From: Microbacterium kunmingense
Lineage (GTDB): Bacteria > Actinomycetota > Actinomycetes > Actinomycetales > Microbacteriaceae
Direction of reading: 5' to 3'
Assembly: GCF_023155745.1 (NCBI RefSeq)
Contig: NZ_JAKNUS010000002.1
Location: 310,001-374,000 of the forward strand
Length of the DNA: 64,000 nucleotides
The notes beneath the pieces were generated by a model. The model had not been told where the DNA came from. It searched no databases and worked only from the letters and a program-made list of their open reading frames with translations. Made by a program: the position numbers and the translations under genes. Below, piece after piece: positions 18,951-28,880 of the stretch (position 1 is its first letter; each line of letters begins with the position of its first letter).

Positions 18951-20207
18951 ATGCCCTCCCTCGGCGACCTCATCGCACCCCGTCGCCTCGGGCGGGATTT
19001 CCGGTGGCTGCTGGCGTCGTCGTGGACGAGCAATCTCGGCGACGGGATCGCCCTCGCCGCCGCTCCCCTGCTCATCGCGTCGCTGACGTCGTCGCCGATC
19101 CTCGTCGCCGCCGGCGCCATGATGCAGTTCCTGCCGTGGCTGCTGTTCGGTCTGCTCGCGGGGGCTGTCGCCGACCACCATGACCGGCGCCGGCTGGTGA
19201 TGCTCGCCAATGCCCTGCGCGCCCTGGTCATCCTCGGGCTCGTGATCTTCCTCCTCACCGGGCAGGCCACCGTCTGGCTGGTGCTCGTGACGTCGTTCCT
19301 CTACGGCACCGCCGAGGTCTTCGCCGATTCGGCCGGAAGCACCCTGCTGCCCATGCTCGTGAGGCCCGCGGACCTCGGCGTCGGGAACGCGCGGATGCAG
19401 GCGGGATTCCTCGTGGGCAATCAGCTGGCGGGGCCGCCGCTGGGCGCCTTCCTCTTCGCCGCGGGATCGTTCGTGCCGTTCCTGCTGCAGGTGTTCTGCG
19501 TGAGCCTGGCGATCCTGCTCATCTCCCGGATCGCGCGCACCCCCGTGCCCGATTCAGGCGAGACCGAACGGGAGTCCAAGCTCCGCGCCATCCGTGAAGG
19601 TCTTCGTTGGCTCCGGCACAACGCACCGGTGCGCACACTCGTGGTGATCATCCTCGTCTTCAACGTCACCTGGGCAGCCCCGTGGGGGGTGCTCGTGCTC
19701 TACGCCACCGAGTATCTCGGCATGGGGCCCGTCGGGTACGGGGCGCTGACGACCGCATCCGCGCTGGGCGGGATCATCGCGATCTTCAGTTTCGGATTCC
19801 TCGAGAAGCGGATCCGCTTCGCCACGCTCATGCGCGTGTGTCTGACCTGCGAGGTGCTCATGCACCTGGCCTTCGCGCTGACCACGGCGCCTGCGATCGC
19901 GTTCGTGATCATGTTCGGATTCGGTCTCTACGCCTTCGTGTGGGGCACGATCTCGACCACCGTGCGTCAGCGCCTGGTGCCGATGGCCCTGCAGGGCCGG
20001 ATCGCCTCGGTGAACATGGTGGGGGTGTTCGGCGGGCTCGTGATCGGCCAGTTCCTCGGCGGGGTGATCGCCCAGATCTGGGGTCCGACCGGGCCCTGGT
20101 GGTTCGCGTTCGCGGGTTCGGCGGTCACCCTGGCCCTGGTGTGGCGCTCGATCTCCCATATCGCCGCGGCTCCCCCGGCCCTCGGCGCCACCCCGACCCC
20201 GGCCTGA
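18951..20207 (+). CDS. MFS transporter (drug/siderophore exporter-like)
   Basis: 418 aa with about 12 membrane segments, beginning SSWTSNLGDGIALAAAPLL and carrying the helix 2-3 motif GAVADHHDRRRLVM. It resembles the enterobactin-exporter-like/MFS_3 group that lacks the sugar-porter signatures. Predicted leaderless by TAGGAT 6 nt upstream. The substrate is unknown; no siderophore genes are nearby. Confidence 0.85.
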   Translation: MPSLGDLIAPRRLGRDFRWLLASSWTSNLGDGIALAAAPLLIASLTSSPILVAAGAMMQFLPWLLFGLLAGAVADHHDRRRLVMLANALRALVILGLVIFLLTGQATVWLVLVTSFLYGTAEVFADSAGSTLLPMLVRPADLGVGNARMQAGFLVGNQLAGPPLGAFLFAAGSFVPFLLQVFCVSLAILLISRIARTPVPDSGETERESKLRAIREGLRWLRHNAPVRTLVVIILVFNVTWAAPWGVLVLYATEYLGMGPVGYGALTTASALGGIIAIFSFGFLEKRIRFATLMRVCLTCEVLMHLAFALTTAPAIAFVIMFGFGLYAFVWGTISTTVRQRLVPMALQGRIASVNMVGVFGGLVIGQFLGGVIAQIWGPTGPWWFAFAGSAVTLALVWRSISHIAAAPPALGATPTPA

Positions 20208-20210
20208 CCG

Positions 20211-20717
20211 TCAGCTCCGGATCCGCGCCCGCAGCGGCTCACCGAGTTCGCGCAGACGCCGCACCCACGGCCCTGCCATCTCGCCTGCGGCCGTGCGGGC
20301 GAAGACGGTCTCGACCGGCGCCCATTCGGCCTCGCTGACCTCGGCGGGATCGGGCACGACCGCGGGATCGTCGACCCGCGCGAGGTACAGATCGAACAGC
20401 GCCCGCTCCTCCCGCACGCGACCGACGAGCGCGAGAGCGGCGGGGTCGACGACGACACCGGTCTCCTCGGCGAGCTCGCGCACCGCTGCCTGCCGACTGG
20501 TCTCTCCGGCCAGGGCGCTGCCCGCGGGGAACTCCCACGACAGGGGCCAGTCCTTCACCGCCGCGCGGCGGGTGGTCAGCACCCGACCGTCCGGCCGGAC
20601 CGCGCACACCGACACGACGAGATGGAACGTCCCGTCGGGAAAGGCCGGGTCATCCCGCCGGTGGGTCCGGCCGAGCGGACGCCCTGTCTCATCGATCAGG
20701 TCCCACAGCTCGGTCAT
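20211..20717 (-). CDS. NUDIX hydrolase
   Basis: 168 aa. Nudix box GSALAGETSRQAAVRELAEETGV (spans about 23 residues, with the REL-EET-G core). The N-terminus MTELWDLIDETGRPLGRTH resembles IPP isomerase-like/YfcD NUDIX proteins. Six bases separate it from the tatD stop, so it is likely the last gene of the metG-tatD unit. The substrate is unknown. Confidence 0.9.
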   Translation of the reverse strand: MTELWDLIDETGRPLGRTHRRDDPAFPDGTFHLVVSVCAVRPDGRVLTTRRAAVKDWPLSWEFPAGSALAGETSRQAAVRELAEETGVVVDPAALALVGRVREERALFDLYLARVDDPAVVPDPAEVSEAEWAPVETVFARTAAGEMAGPWVRRLRELGEPLRARIRS

Positions 20718-20723
20718 CGCATC

Positions 20724-21608
20724 TCAGCCGGTGAAGGAGCCGTAGACGGCGAGGGTGTTCTCGGCAAGTTGCGCGCACAGCTCATCGACCTCGACCTCGA
20801 GTTCGGCGGCGAGGAAGCGCACCGTCACGGGCACGAGGTAGGGCGCGTTCGGGCGGCCCCGGTGCGGCGTCGGGGTGAGGAAGGGCGCGTCGGTCTCGAC
20901 CAGCACCCGCTCCCGGGGCGTCACCTTCAGGGCGTCGCGCAGGTTCTGGGCGTTCTTGAACGTCACATTGCCGGCGAAGGACAGGTAGTAGCCCTCGTCC
21001 GCGCAGCGGCGGGCCATCTCGGCGTCGCCCGAGAAGCAGTGGAAGACGGTCCGGTCGGGCGCCCCCACGCGGTCGAGGGTCTCGAGGACGGCTTCGTGCG
21101 CGCCGCGGTCGTGGATCTGCATCGAGATCCCGTGCTTCTTCGCCAGGGCGATGTGCGCCTCGAACGAGGCGTGCTGGGCGGCCAGCCCCTCCTCGCCGGT
21201 GCGAAAGAAATCCAGGCCCGTCTCGCCGATGGCGCGCACGCGCGGTTCGGCGGCGAGCGCATCGATCACCGCGATCGCCTCGTCGAGGCGTCCGGCCTCG
21301 GCGTAGGCAGGCGCTTCGTTGGGGTGGATGGCGACAGCGGCGAGGACGTCGGGGTGGGATGCCGCGGCGGCAGCCGACCAGCGACTGGATTCGATGTCGC
21401 CGCCGGCCTGCACCACCCCGATGACGCCGACGGCGCGCGCGCGGGCGAGCTGGGCGTCGAGGTCGAGCGGCTCGTCACCGTCGGTGATCTCCAGGTGCGC
21501 GTGGTTGTCGTAGACCGGTACGCGCAGCGGCTCGGGCGCCGCGGGCCAGCGGACATCGCGCGAGCCGTCGTTGTGGCGCTCCCGGATGTATCCGCTCGGA
21601 TCGGTCAC
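20724..21608 (-). CDS. tatD: TatD family metal-dependent deoxyribonuclease
   Basis: 294 aa, GTG start overlapping the metG stop (GTGA). TIM-barrel amidohydrolase-like motifs: DNHAHLE, AIGETGLDFF, FHCFSGD and VETDAPFLTP supply the metal ligands. The first ~30 residues before VYDNHAHLE are an extension. metG-tatD is a conserved pair in bacteria. Confidence 0.93.
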   Translation of the reverse strand: MTDPSGYIRERHNDGSRDVRWPAAPEPLRVPVYDNHAHLEITDGDEPLDLDAQLARARAVGVIGVVQAGGDIESSRWSAAAAASHPDVLAAVAIHPNEAPAYAEAGRLDEAIAVIDALAAEPRVRAIGETGLDFFRTGEEGLAAQHASFEAHIALAKKHGISMQIHDRGAHEAVLETLDRVGAPDRTVFHCFSGDAEMARRCADEGYYLSFAGNVTFKNAQNLRDALKVTPRERVLVETDAPFLTPTPHRGRPNAPYLVPVTVRFLAAELEVEVDELCAQLAENTLAVYGSFTG

Positions 21609-23209
21609 GCCTTCGCCGCCCCCGGCTGGCCGTCGCCGGGCTGCTCCACGCGCGGGAAGAGCGGCGCGAGCGCGTTGACACTCGTGCCCGGGCGGAGCTG
21701 CCCCCACCGCCCCGCGTCGCGGAGCGCCTGATCCTGCAGTCGGCCGAGCGACTCGGCGGCGCCGAGCCCCACCCACAGCTTCTCTGTGGCGATCGGCATG
21801 ATGGGCGACAGCAGCACCGCGAGCGCGCGGAGCCCCTCGGCGGCGGTGTAGAGCACGGTGTCCAGGCGGCTGCGGAGGCCCTCGTCCTTCGCGAGCACCC
21901 AGGGCTCGTTCTCGGTGATGTACAGGTTCAGCGCGTCGACGATCGTCCAGATCGCGGCGATCGCCTCGTCCAGCCGGAACCGTTCGATCGCGGCATCCGC
22001 TCTTTCCACGGCATTCGCCACGGTCTCGCGGATGACCCGGTCGCCGTCGGTCTCCTCCCCCGCGGGCGGCACGATCCCCTCCCGGTACCGGGCGATCATC
22101 GCCGTCGTGCGCGAGGCGAGGTTGCCGAAGCCGTTGGCGAGCTCCGCCTGGTACCGGGCCGAGAGGTCCTCCCACGAGAACGAGCCGTCCTGGCCGAACG
22201 CGATCGCGGAGAGGAAGTAGAACCGGTACGCATCCGACCCGAAGACGTCGGTGATCTCGGTGGGGGCGATCCCGGTCAGCTTCGACTTCGACATCTTCTC
22301 GCCGCCGACCAGCAGCCACCCGTGGGCGAAGACACCGCGGGGCACCTCGACGCCGGCCGCCATGAGCATGGCGGGCCAGATGACGGCGTGGAAGCGCAGG
22401 ATGTCCTTGCCGACGACGTGGTACGCGGGCCATCGCCGGGCGAACTCCTCGGGGTCGGAGCCGAATCCCACGGCGGTGGCGTAGTTCAGCAGCGCGTCCA
22501 CCCAGACGTAGATGACGTGGGTCTCATCCCACGGCACCTTGATGCCCCAGTCGAACGTCGATCGCGAGATCGAGAGGTCTTTCAGGCCCTGCTTGACGAA
22601 GGAGACGACTTCGTTCCGCGCCGATTCGGGCCGGATGAAATCGGGGTTCTCGGCGTACAGCTTCAGCAGCGGCTCGGTGAACTCGCTGAGCTTGAAGAAG
22701 TAGTTCTTCTCCTGCAGGAGCTCGAGGGGCTTGGAGTGGATGGCGCACACCTTCAACCCCTCGAAGGCGCCGGTGCCGTCCACAATCTCGGACTCGGTCT
22801 TGAACTCCTCGCAGCCCACGCAGTACAGCGCCTCGAACTCACCGGCGTAGATGTACCCGCGGTCGTGGATCGCCTGCACGAACTGACGCACGCGCTCCTC
22901 GTGCCGCGGCTGGGTGGTGCGGATGAAGTCGTCGTTGGCGACATCGAGGGTCTTCAGGAGCGGGAACCACGACTCCGCCACCAGCCGGTCCACCCACTCC
23001 TGCGGGGTGGCCCCGTTCGCGGCGGCAGCCCGCAGCATCTTCTGACCGTGCTCGTCGGTGCCGGTGAGCATCCAGGTGTCGTCACCGGCCTGGCGGTGCC
23101 AGCGCGCCAGCGCGTCCACGGCGACGGTGGTGTAGCCGTGGCCGATGTGGGGCACGTCGCTCGGGTAGTAGATCGGCGTCGTGATGTAGAAGGATCGGCC
23201 GGAAGTCAC
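21605..23209 (-). CDS. metG: Methionyl-tRNA synthetase
   Basis: 534 aa. Class I synthetase: PHIGHGY (HIGH motif), the KMSKS loop in GGEKMSKSKLTG, and the anticodon-binding helix bundle. The insert after the HIGH domain has one CxxC (CVGC) and AIHSKPLE instead of a second CxxC, as in the short actinobacterial type. GTG start with TAGAAT 6 nt upstream, so leaderless; that -10 overlaps the rsmI stop codon. Confidence 0.96.
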   Translation of the reverse strand: MTSGRSFYITTPIYYPSDVPHIGHGYTTVAVDALARWHRQAGDDTWMLTGTDEHGQKMLRAAAANGATPQEWVDRLVAESWFPLLKTLDVANDDFIRTTQPRHEERVRQFVQAIHDRGYIYAGEFEALYCVGCEEFKTESEIVDGTGAFEGLKVCAIHSKPLELLQEKNYFFKLSEFTEPLLKLYAENPDFIRPESARNEVVSFVKQGLKDLSISRSTFDWGIKVPWDETHVIYVWVDALLNYATAVGFGSDPEEFARRWPAYHVVGKDILRFHAVIWPAMLMAAGVEVPRGVFAHGWLLVGGEKMSKSKLTGIAPTEITDVFGSDAYRFYFLSAIAFGQDGSFSWEDLSARYQAELANGFGNLASRTTAMIARYREGIVPPAGEETDGDRVIRETVANAVERADAAIERFRLDEAIAAIWTIVDALNLYITENEPWVLAKDEGLRSRLDTVLYTAAEGLRALAVLLSPIMPIATEKLWVGLGAAESLGRLQDQALRDAGRWGQLRPGTSVNALAPLFPRVEQPGDGQPGAAKA

Positions 23210-23215
23210 CCGAGA

Positions 23216-23221
23216 ATTCTA
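23216..23221 (-). promoter_or_regulatory. -10 box of metG (leaderless)
   Basis: TAGAAT on the minus strand, 6 nt before the GTG at 23209; its first three bases are the rsmI stop codon TAG. Confidence 0.55.
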
Positions 23222-24064
23222 GGTGGAGCCGATGCCGCCGTCCGCCGTGTGACGGGCAGCCAGCGCCGCTTCGTACAGATCGCGCCGCGACAGGCCGGTC
23301 TGACCGGCCACCTCGGCCGCGGCATCCTTCAATCGCACACCCCCGGCGACCAGGCGCGTGACCTCGCCCACGCCGTCGGCGAGCGACACCCCGCGGCGCT
23401 CGGCGCCGCCCACGACGACGACGATCTCGCCACGGACTCCGCCGGCCGCCCACCCCGCGAGCTCGCCGAGGGTGCCCCGGCGGATCTCCTCGTGGAGTTT
23501 GGTGAGCTCTCGGCAGACCGCGGCGGGGCGATCGGGTCCGAAAGCGCGGGCGAGGGCGCCGAGGGTCTCGGCGATCCGGGACGGCGCTTCGAAGAAGACC
23601 ATCGTCCGCCGCTCGGTCGACAGCTCCCCGAAGAGGGTGTCGCGTTCCCCCGCCTTCCGGGGTGGGAACCCCTCGAACGAGAACCGATCCGTCGGCAGCC
23701 CCGATGCGGCCAGCGCCGTCACCACGGCGCTCGGACCCGGGATGACGGTGACGCCGACCCCCTCGGCGGCGGCCTGAGCGACGACGGAGAAGCCCGGATC
23801 GCTCACCGTGGGCATGCCGGCGTCGCTGAGAAGGAGGACATCCTGCTCGCGGGCGAGGGCGACGATCTCCGCTGCCCGGTCCTTCTCGTTGTGATCGTGC
23901 AGCGCGATCAGCCGGGGGCGGTTGTCCACCCCGAGCGCGGCGAGGAGGCGCTGGGTCGTGCGGGTGTCCTCCGCCGCGATGACGGCGGTGTCGGCCAGCG
24001 CGCGGCGGAGGCGATCCGACGCGTCGCCGAGGTTGCCGATCGGGGTGGCCGCGAGGATCAGCAT
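23219..24064 (-). CDS. rsmI: 16S rRNA (cytidine1402-2'-O)-methyltransferase
   Basis: 281 aa. SAM-dependent tetrapyrrole-methylase fold: LAATPIGNLGD, AEDTRTTQRLL, LLSDAGMPTVSDPG, VIPGPSAVVTAL. It methylates C1402 of 16S rRNA. TAAGCT lies 6 nt before the ATG (leaderless). Divergent from the pmt gene by 40 bases. Confidence 0.95.
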   Translation of the reverse strand: MLILAATPIGNLGDASDRLRRALADTAVIAAEDTRTTQRLLAALGVDNRPRLIALHDHNEKDRAAEIVALAREQDVLLLSDAGMPTVSDPGFSVVAQAAAEGVGVTVIPGPSAVVTALAASGLPTDRFSFEGFPPRKAGERDTLFGELSTERRTMVFFEAPSRIAETLGALARAFGPDRPAAVCRELTKLHEEIRRGTLGELAGWAAGGVRGEIVVVVGGAERRGVSLADGVGEVTRLVAGGVRLKDAAAEVAGQTGLSRRDLYEAALAARHTADGGIGST

Positions 24065-24070
24065 GCCGTC

Positions 24071-24076
24071 AGCTTA
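24071..24076 (-). promoter_or_regulatory. -10 box of rsmI (leaderless)
   Basis: TAAGCT on the minus strand, 6 nt from the ATG at 24064. It falls where the -35 region of the divergent pmt promoter should be. Confidence 0.55.
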
Positions 24077-24091
24077 GGCGCGCGCCGCCCT

Positions 24092-24097
24092 TAGGCT
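24092..24097 (+). promoter_or_regulatory. -10 box of the mannosyltransferase gene (leaderless)
   Basis: TAGGCT, 7 nt before the GTG at 24105; only 15 bases from the rsmI -10 on the other strand. Confidence 0.55.
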
Positions 24098-24104
24098 GGT
24101 CGAC

Positions 24105-25628
24105 GTGACCGCCCCCGCCCCCGCGCTGAGCCAGCCGTCGGCGTGGGATCGGTGGCAGGAGCGGATCTCCGGCGAGGGGCCGATCGCCCGTCGCTGGACG
24201 GTCCTCGCCGCGGCCGCGGTGACCCTCCTCGCCGCCGTGCTGCGGTTCTGGAACCTCGGTCACCCGGACGCCCTGGTCTTCGACGAGACGTACTACGTCA
24301 AGGACGCCTGGAGCCAGTGGGTGCTGGGGTACGCCGCCAAGTGGCCGGATGCTGACGACACCAACGACCGGTTCGTCGCCGGCGAGACCGAGATCTTCAA
24401 CGCCGACGATCCCGCGTTCGTCGTGCATCCACCGCTCGGGAAGCTCCTCATCGGCGCGGGGATGGCGCTCTTCGGCGCCGACTCGTCGTTCGGCTGGCGG
24501 TTCGCGACCGCGCTCGCGGGGACGGCGCTCGTGCTCGTGCTGTTCCTCCTCGCCCGCACGCTCACCGCCTCCACCGTCTTCGCCACCGTCGCGGGTCTGC
24601 TGCTCGCCGTCGACGGCCTCGCCATCGTGATGAGCAGGGTGGCCCTCCTGGACATCTTCGTGGCGCTGTTCGTGCTCATGGCGTTCTGGTTCCTCGCCCT
24701 CGACCGGCGGCGCCTCCCCGATCGGCTCGCCACGGCGCTGGCCCTGCGATCCCCCGACGACGAGGGCGGCCAGCGCCTCGGACCCGTGCTGTGGGACCGG
24801 CCGTGGCTCGTCGCGGCCGGGGTCGCCGCCGGCGCCGCGAGCGGGGTGAAGTGGTCGGGGCTGTATGCGCTCGCGGGGATCGGCATCTACGCCGTCGTCA
24901 CCGACCTCCTCGCCCGGCGACGGGCCGGCATCCGGCTCTGGGCGGTCGACGGCGTGCTGCGGCAGGGGCCGGTGTCGTTCCTGCTGCTCGTCCCGGTCGC
25001 CGCGCTCATCTACCTCGCGTCATGGTGGGGGTGGCTGGCCACGACCGGAGGTTATGGGCGTCAGCGCGGCGCGACGGCGCTCGAGAGCCTGTGGATCTAC
25101 CACCAGGGCATCTACAACTTCCACGTCGGGCTCGACACCGACCACGCCTACCAGAGCCCCGCGTGGCAGTGGCCGCTGCTGCTGCGCCCGACGTCGATGT
25201 ACTACGACCAGACCGACGCCGGGGTGCAGAACATCTACTCGATGCCGAACCCGCTGATCTGGTGGGCGGGGGTCGCGGCGGTGGTCTACCTCGCGTACCG
25301 GTTCTTCCGCGATCGCGACTGGCGGCACGCTCTCGTCCTCACCGGCGTCGCGGTGACCTACCTGCCGTGGCTGCTCTACCCCGAGCGCACGGTGTTCCAG
25401 TTCTACACCGTCGCGATCCTGCCCTTCACGGTGCTCGCGCTCACCTTCGCCCTGCGCGACATCACCCGATCCCCCGACCCGCAGCGCCGCCTGCCCGGCA
25501 GGGTGGCCGTCGCCTCCTTCCTCGTGATCGTGCTGCTGGTGTCGGCGTTCTGGTACCCGATCCTCACCGCCACGTCCGTGCCCTACGACTTCTGGCGGGC
25601 GCACAACTGGCTTCCCGGCTGGGTCTAG
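24105..25628 (+). CDS. pmt: Dolichyl/polyprenyl-phosphate-mannose--protein O-mannosyltransferase (GT39)
   Basis: 507 aa, about 11 membrane segments. The first extracytoplasmic loop holds the acidic pair in [12 protein letters not shown] that is catalytic in PMT enzymes; a second HPPLGKLLI motif and large loops follow. It transfers mannose from polyprenyl-phosphate-mannose to Ser/Thr of exported proteins. The pmt-rsmI divergent pair is also found in M. tuberculosis (Rv1002c/Rv1003). The 3' end overlaps hemL by 4 bases. Confidence 0.93.
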   Translation: MTAPAPALSQPSAWDRWQERISGEGPIARRWTVLAAAAVTLLAAVLRFWNLGHPDALVFDETYYVKDAWSQWVLGYAAKWPDADDTNDRFVAGETEIFNADDPAFVVHPPLGKLLIGAGMALFGADSSFGWRFATALAGTALVLVLFLLARTLTASTVFATVAGLLLAVDGLAIVMSRVALLDIFVALFVLMAFWFLALDRRRLPDRLATALALRSPDDEGGQRLGPVLWDRPWLVAAGVAAGAASGVKWSGLYALAGIGIYAVVTDLLARRRAGIRLWAVDGVLRQGPVSFLLLVPVAALIYLASWWGWLATTGGYGRQRGATALESLWIYHQGIYNFHVGLDTDHAYQSPAWQWPLLLRPTSMYYDQTDAGVQNIYSMPNPLIWWAGVAAVVYLAYRFFRDRDWRHALVLTGVAVTYLPWLLYPERTVFQFYTVAILPFTVLALTFALRDITRSPDPQRRLPGRVAVASFLVIVLLVSAFWYPILTATSVPYDFWRAHNWLPGWV

Positions 25629-26971
25629 GCCTCGGGAGGGGTGGCCGCGGCCGCCGCGGCGGCCGCCCGGGGAAGCGCGGCGAGGATCCTCTCCAGCGCC
25701 TCGTCGTCGTGCGCGGCCGTGAGGAACCACGCCTCGAACACGCTCGGCGGGAGGGACACCCCCGCATGGAGCATCGCGTGGAAGAACGCGCGGTAGCGCC
25801 ATCCTTCCTGGGCCCGGGCGTCGTCGTAGTCGCGCACCGGCTGGTCGCGGAAGGCGATCGAGAACAGGCTCCCGGCGTGGGTGATGACGTGGGCGACACC
25901 GGCGGCGTCCAGGGCCTCGCCGGCCGCGCGGGAGACGACGCCGGCGGCGCGATCGACGTGGGCGTAGACGGGCTCGTCGGCCAGGCGCAGGGTAGCGAGT
26001 CCCGCGGCCACCGCGAGCGGGTTCCCGCTCAGGGTCCCCGCCTGGTAGACGGGTCCGAGCGGGGCGAGCAGCTCCATCAGGTCTCGGCGACCACCGATGC
26101 CCGCAAGCGGCATCCCGCCCCCGATGACCTTGCCGAAGGTGACGAGATCGGGCGTCCAGGACGCCCCGGCCCGGTGCTCGAGTCCCCACCAGCCGGCGGG
26201 ATCCACCCGGAAGCCGGTGAGCACCTCGTCGGAGATCAGCAGGGCGCCGTGAGCATGCGCGGTGTCGGCGAGGAAGGCGTTGAAGCCGTCCTCGGGGAGG
26301 AGGATCCCTGCATTGGCGCCGGCGGCCTCGGTGATGACGGCGGCGATGCGATCCCCGTGACGGGCGAACGCCTCCTCGATCGCGCCCCGGTCGTTGTAGG
26401 GCAGCACGAGGGTGAGCGCCGCGATGTCAGCAGGGACCCCTGCCGAGCCGGGGAGGCCCAGGGTCGCCACCCCGGAGCCCGACTCGGCGAGGAGGCCGTC
26501 GGAGTGACCGTGGTAGTGCCCGGCGAACTTCACGATGAGATCGCGCTGGGTCGCGCCGCGCGCGATGCGGATCGCCGTCATCGTCGCCTCGGTGCCGGTG
26601 GACACCAGGCGCAGCCGCTCGATCTCCGAGGCCCCACCGACACGGAGTCGGTCGATGACCGCCTCGGCCAGGAGCGTCTCCCCCGGGGTCGAGGCGCCGA
26701 AGGACAGTCCGCGGGCGGCCGCCTCCTGCACCGCGGCAACGACGCCCGGGTGGGCGTGGCCGAGAAAGGCGGGGCCCCACGAGGCCACGAGATCGACATA
26801 CTCGCGCCCCGAGACGTCGCGGACGTAGGCGCCGTGCGCGCCCACGATCGACAGCGGGGTGCCCCCCACCGAGCCGAAGGCGCGGACGGGCGAGTTCACG
26901 CCGCCGGGGATCACCGCTCGAGCCCGCGCGGCGGCCTCGACGTTGTCGGTCGGAGTGAGGGTCGTACTCAT
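25625..26971 (-). CDS. hemL: Glutamate-1-semialdehyde 2,1-aminomutase
   Basis: 448 aa. PLP enzyme giving 5-aminolevulinate. Visible: the [11 protein letters not shown] region, the PLP-lysine motif [12 protein letters not shown] and SDEVLTGFR. The ATG at 26971 overlaps the hemB stop (ATGA) and is preferred over a GTG at 26980. The C-terminus is an Ala-rich tail (ten Ala in about 12 residues). Last gene of the heme operon, convergent with pmt. Confidence 0.95.
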   Translation of the reverse strand: MSTTLTPTDNVEAAARARAVIPGGVNSPVRAFGSVGGTPLSIVGAHGAYVRDVSGREYVDLVASWGPAFLGHAHPGVVAAVQEAAARGLSFGASTPGETLLAEAVIDRLRVGGASEIERLRLVSTGTEATMTAIRIARGATQRDLIVKFAGHYHGHSDGLLAESGSGVATLGLPGSAGVPADIAALTLVLPYNDRGAIEEAFARHGDRIAAVITEAAGANAGILLPEDGFNAFLADTAHAHGALLISDEVLTGFRVDPAGWWGLEHRAGASWTPDLVTFGKVIGGGMPLAGIGGRRDLMELLAPLGPVYQAGTLSGNPLAVAAGLATLRLADEPVYAHVDRAAGVVSRAAGEALDAAGVAHVITHAGSLFSIAFRDQPVRDYDDARAQEGWRYRAFFHAMLHAGVSLPPSVFEAWFLTAAHDDEALERILAALPRAAAAAAAATPPEA

Positions 26972-27960
26972 CGCGCCCACCTTTCTGCCGCCTCCACGGC
27001 CCAGTACGTCAGCACCGCGTCGGCGCCCGCGCGGACGATGCTCTGCAGCGACTCGTCGACGGCGCGATCCCGATCGATCCAGCCGTGCGCGGCGGCGGCC
27101 TCGATCATGGCGTACTCGCCGCTGACCTGGTACGCCCAGACGGGCGCCGGGGAGGATGCCGCGGCGTCGGCCAGCACGTCGAGATACGACATCGCGGGCT
27201 TGACCATCACGATGTCCGCGCCCTCGGCGACATCCAGCGCGACTTCGAGGGCGCCCTCGCGGCGGTTCCCCGGATCGAGCTGATACGTGCGCCGGTCGCC
27301 CTGCAAGGAGGACTGGACGGCCTCGCGGAAGGGGCCGTAGAACGCCGAGGCGTACTTGGCCGCGTACGCCAGCAGTGCGACGTGGGAGAACCCGGCCTCG
27401 TCGAGGGCCGAGCGGATGACGCCGACCTGGCCGTCCATCATCCCGGAGAGTCCCAGGAGTTCCGACCCCGCCGCGGCCTGCGCGAGGGCCATGGCGCGGT
27501 AACGCTCCAGGGTCGCGTCGTTGTCGACGTGCCCGGCCGCGTCGAGCACACCGCAGTGACCGTGGTCGGTGAACTCGTCGAGGCAGAGGTCGGTCTGCAC
27601 GACGAGGTCGGAACCGACCTCCTCCGCCGCGATGCGGGTGGCGACGTTGAGGATCCCGTCGGGATCCGTCGCGCCCGAACCCCGGGCGTCCTTGTGCTCG
27701 GGGACGCCGAAGAGCATGACGCCGCCGATGCCCGCCGCCGCGGCGCGGTGCAGCTCGGCGCGGAACGAGTCGAGGGAGTGCTGCTGCACGCCCGGCATCG
27801 AACCGATCGGCAGAGCCTCGTCGGCGTTCTCGCGGACGAACATCGGCAGCACCAGCTGGGCGGGGTGCACGCGGGTCTCGGCGACCAGGCGCCGCCAGGC
27901 GGCGCTCTGCCGGAGCCGCCGGGGGCGGGTGGCGGGGAAGGGCGGCGGGGTGGGGGTCAT
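26968..27960 (-). CDS. hemB: Porphobilinogen synthase (delta-aminolevulinic acid dehydratase)
   Basis: 330 aa. Schiff-base lysines lie in [13 protein letters not shown] and [10 protein letters not shown]. The metal-site segment is [14 protein letters not shown]: two Cys remain (first and last) but the middle Cys of the classical zinc triad is Asp. ATG overlaps the hemC stop (ATGA). Confidence 0.95.
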   Translation of the reverse strand: MTPTPPPFPATRPRRLRQSAAWRRLVAETRVHPAQLVLPMFVRENADEALPIGSMPGVQQHSLDSFRAELHRAAAAGIGGVMLFGVPEHKDARGSGATDPDGILNVATRIAAEEVGSDLVVQTDLCLDEFTDHGHCGVLDAAGHVDNDATLERYRAMALAQAAAGSELLGLSGMMDGQVGVIRSALDEAGFSHVALLAYAAKYASAFYGPFREAVQSSLQGDRRTYQLDPGNRREGALEVALDVAEGADIVMVKPAMSYLDVLADAAASSPAPVWAYQVSGEYAMIEAAAAHGWIDRDRAVDESLQSIVRAGADAVLTYWAVEAAERWAR

Positions 27961-28880
27961 GCGCGGTCCTCTCGCGCGCCGGGGCCGAGCGGCGCCAGGT
28001 CGGCCGCGCCCTCGGCCAGGAGCTCGTCGGCCACGCGCGCGGCGAGCTCTGCGGCGACGCCGGGGTCGTCGGCGTCGGCGGCGTGGGCGCTGGTGAGCTG
28101 TGCCGTGCCGTCGGGACGGTAGATCCGCGCGGTGAGGAACATCAGGCCGTCGTCGAAGAAGGCGTGGGCTCCGATCGGGGCCGCGCAGCCCGCCTCCAGA
28201 CGCGCGAGGACGCCGCGCTCGGCGTCGACGGCCAGGCGGGTGGGGCGGTGGTCCAACCGCGAGACGCGGTGCTCTTCTCCGGCACGCGTCTCGACGGCGA
28301 GGGCGCCCTGCGCGGGCGCGGTGGGCCAGCGCTCCAGGGGGAGGAACTCCGTCGCCGCGTCGGAGCGATCGATGCGGCTGAGCCCGGCGGCGGCGAGGAG
28401 GATGGCGTCAAGACGCCGCTCCGGGTCATCCGACCCCACCCGGGAGAGGCGGGTGTCGATGTTGCCGCGGATGTCGACGAGGTCGAGGTCGGGGCGCCGC
28501 GCGGCCAGCTGCGCGCGACGACGGGGGGAGCCCGTGCCCACGCGCGCGCCCTCGGGAAGGGTGTCGAGAGTGAGTCCGTCGCGTGCGCAGAGCGCATCGC
28601 GCGCGTCCGCGCGGGTCGGAACGGCTCCGATCGCAAGGCCGTCCTCGGGCGCGGTCGGGAGGTCCTTGTACGAGTGGACGACGACGTCCACCTCTCCCGC
28701 GCGGAGGGCCGCCCGCAACGCGGTGGCGAACACGCCGGCACCGCCGAGCGACGCCAGCGGCGCGCTCGAGCGGTCGCCGTCGGAGATGATCGGCACGAGC
28801 TCCGCACCGAGGGCCGCGGCAACAGTGCCCGCCTGCGCCATCGCCAGCGCACTGGCGCGGGTTCCCAGCCGCAGGGTCAT
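27957..28880 (-). CDS. hemC: Hydroxymethylbilane synthase
   Basis: 307 aa. Family marks: [13 protein letters not shown] at the N-terminus, [15 protein letters not shown] and [12 protein letters not shown], whose Cys carries the dipyrromethane cofactor. ATG overlaps the chdC stop. Many genomes place hemD next; here hemB follows directly. Confidence 0.95.
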   Translation of the reverse strand: MTLRLGTRASALAMAQAGTVAAALGAELVPIISDGDRSSAPLASLGGAGVFATALRAALRAGEVDVVVHSYKDLPTAPEDGLAIGAVPTRADARDALCARDGLTLDTLPEGARVGTGSPRRRAQLAARRPDLDLVDIRGNIDTRLSRVGSDDPERRLDAILLAAAGLSRIDRSDAATEFLPLERWPTAPAQGALAVETRAGEEHRVSRLDHRPTRLAVDAERGVLARLEAGCAAPIGAHAFFDDGLMFLTARIYRPDGTAQLTSAHAADADDPGVAAELAARVADELLAEGAADLAPLGPGAREDRA

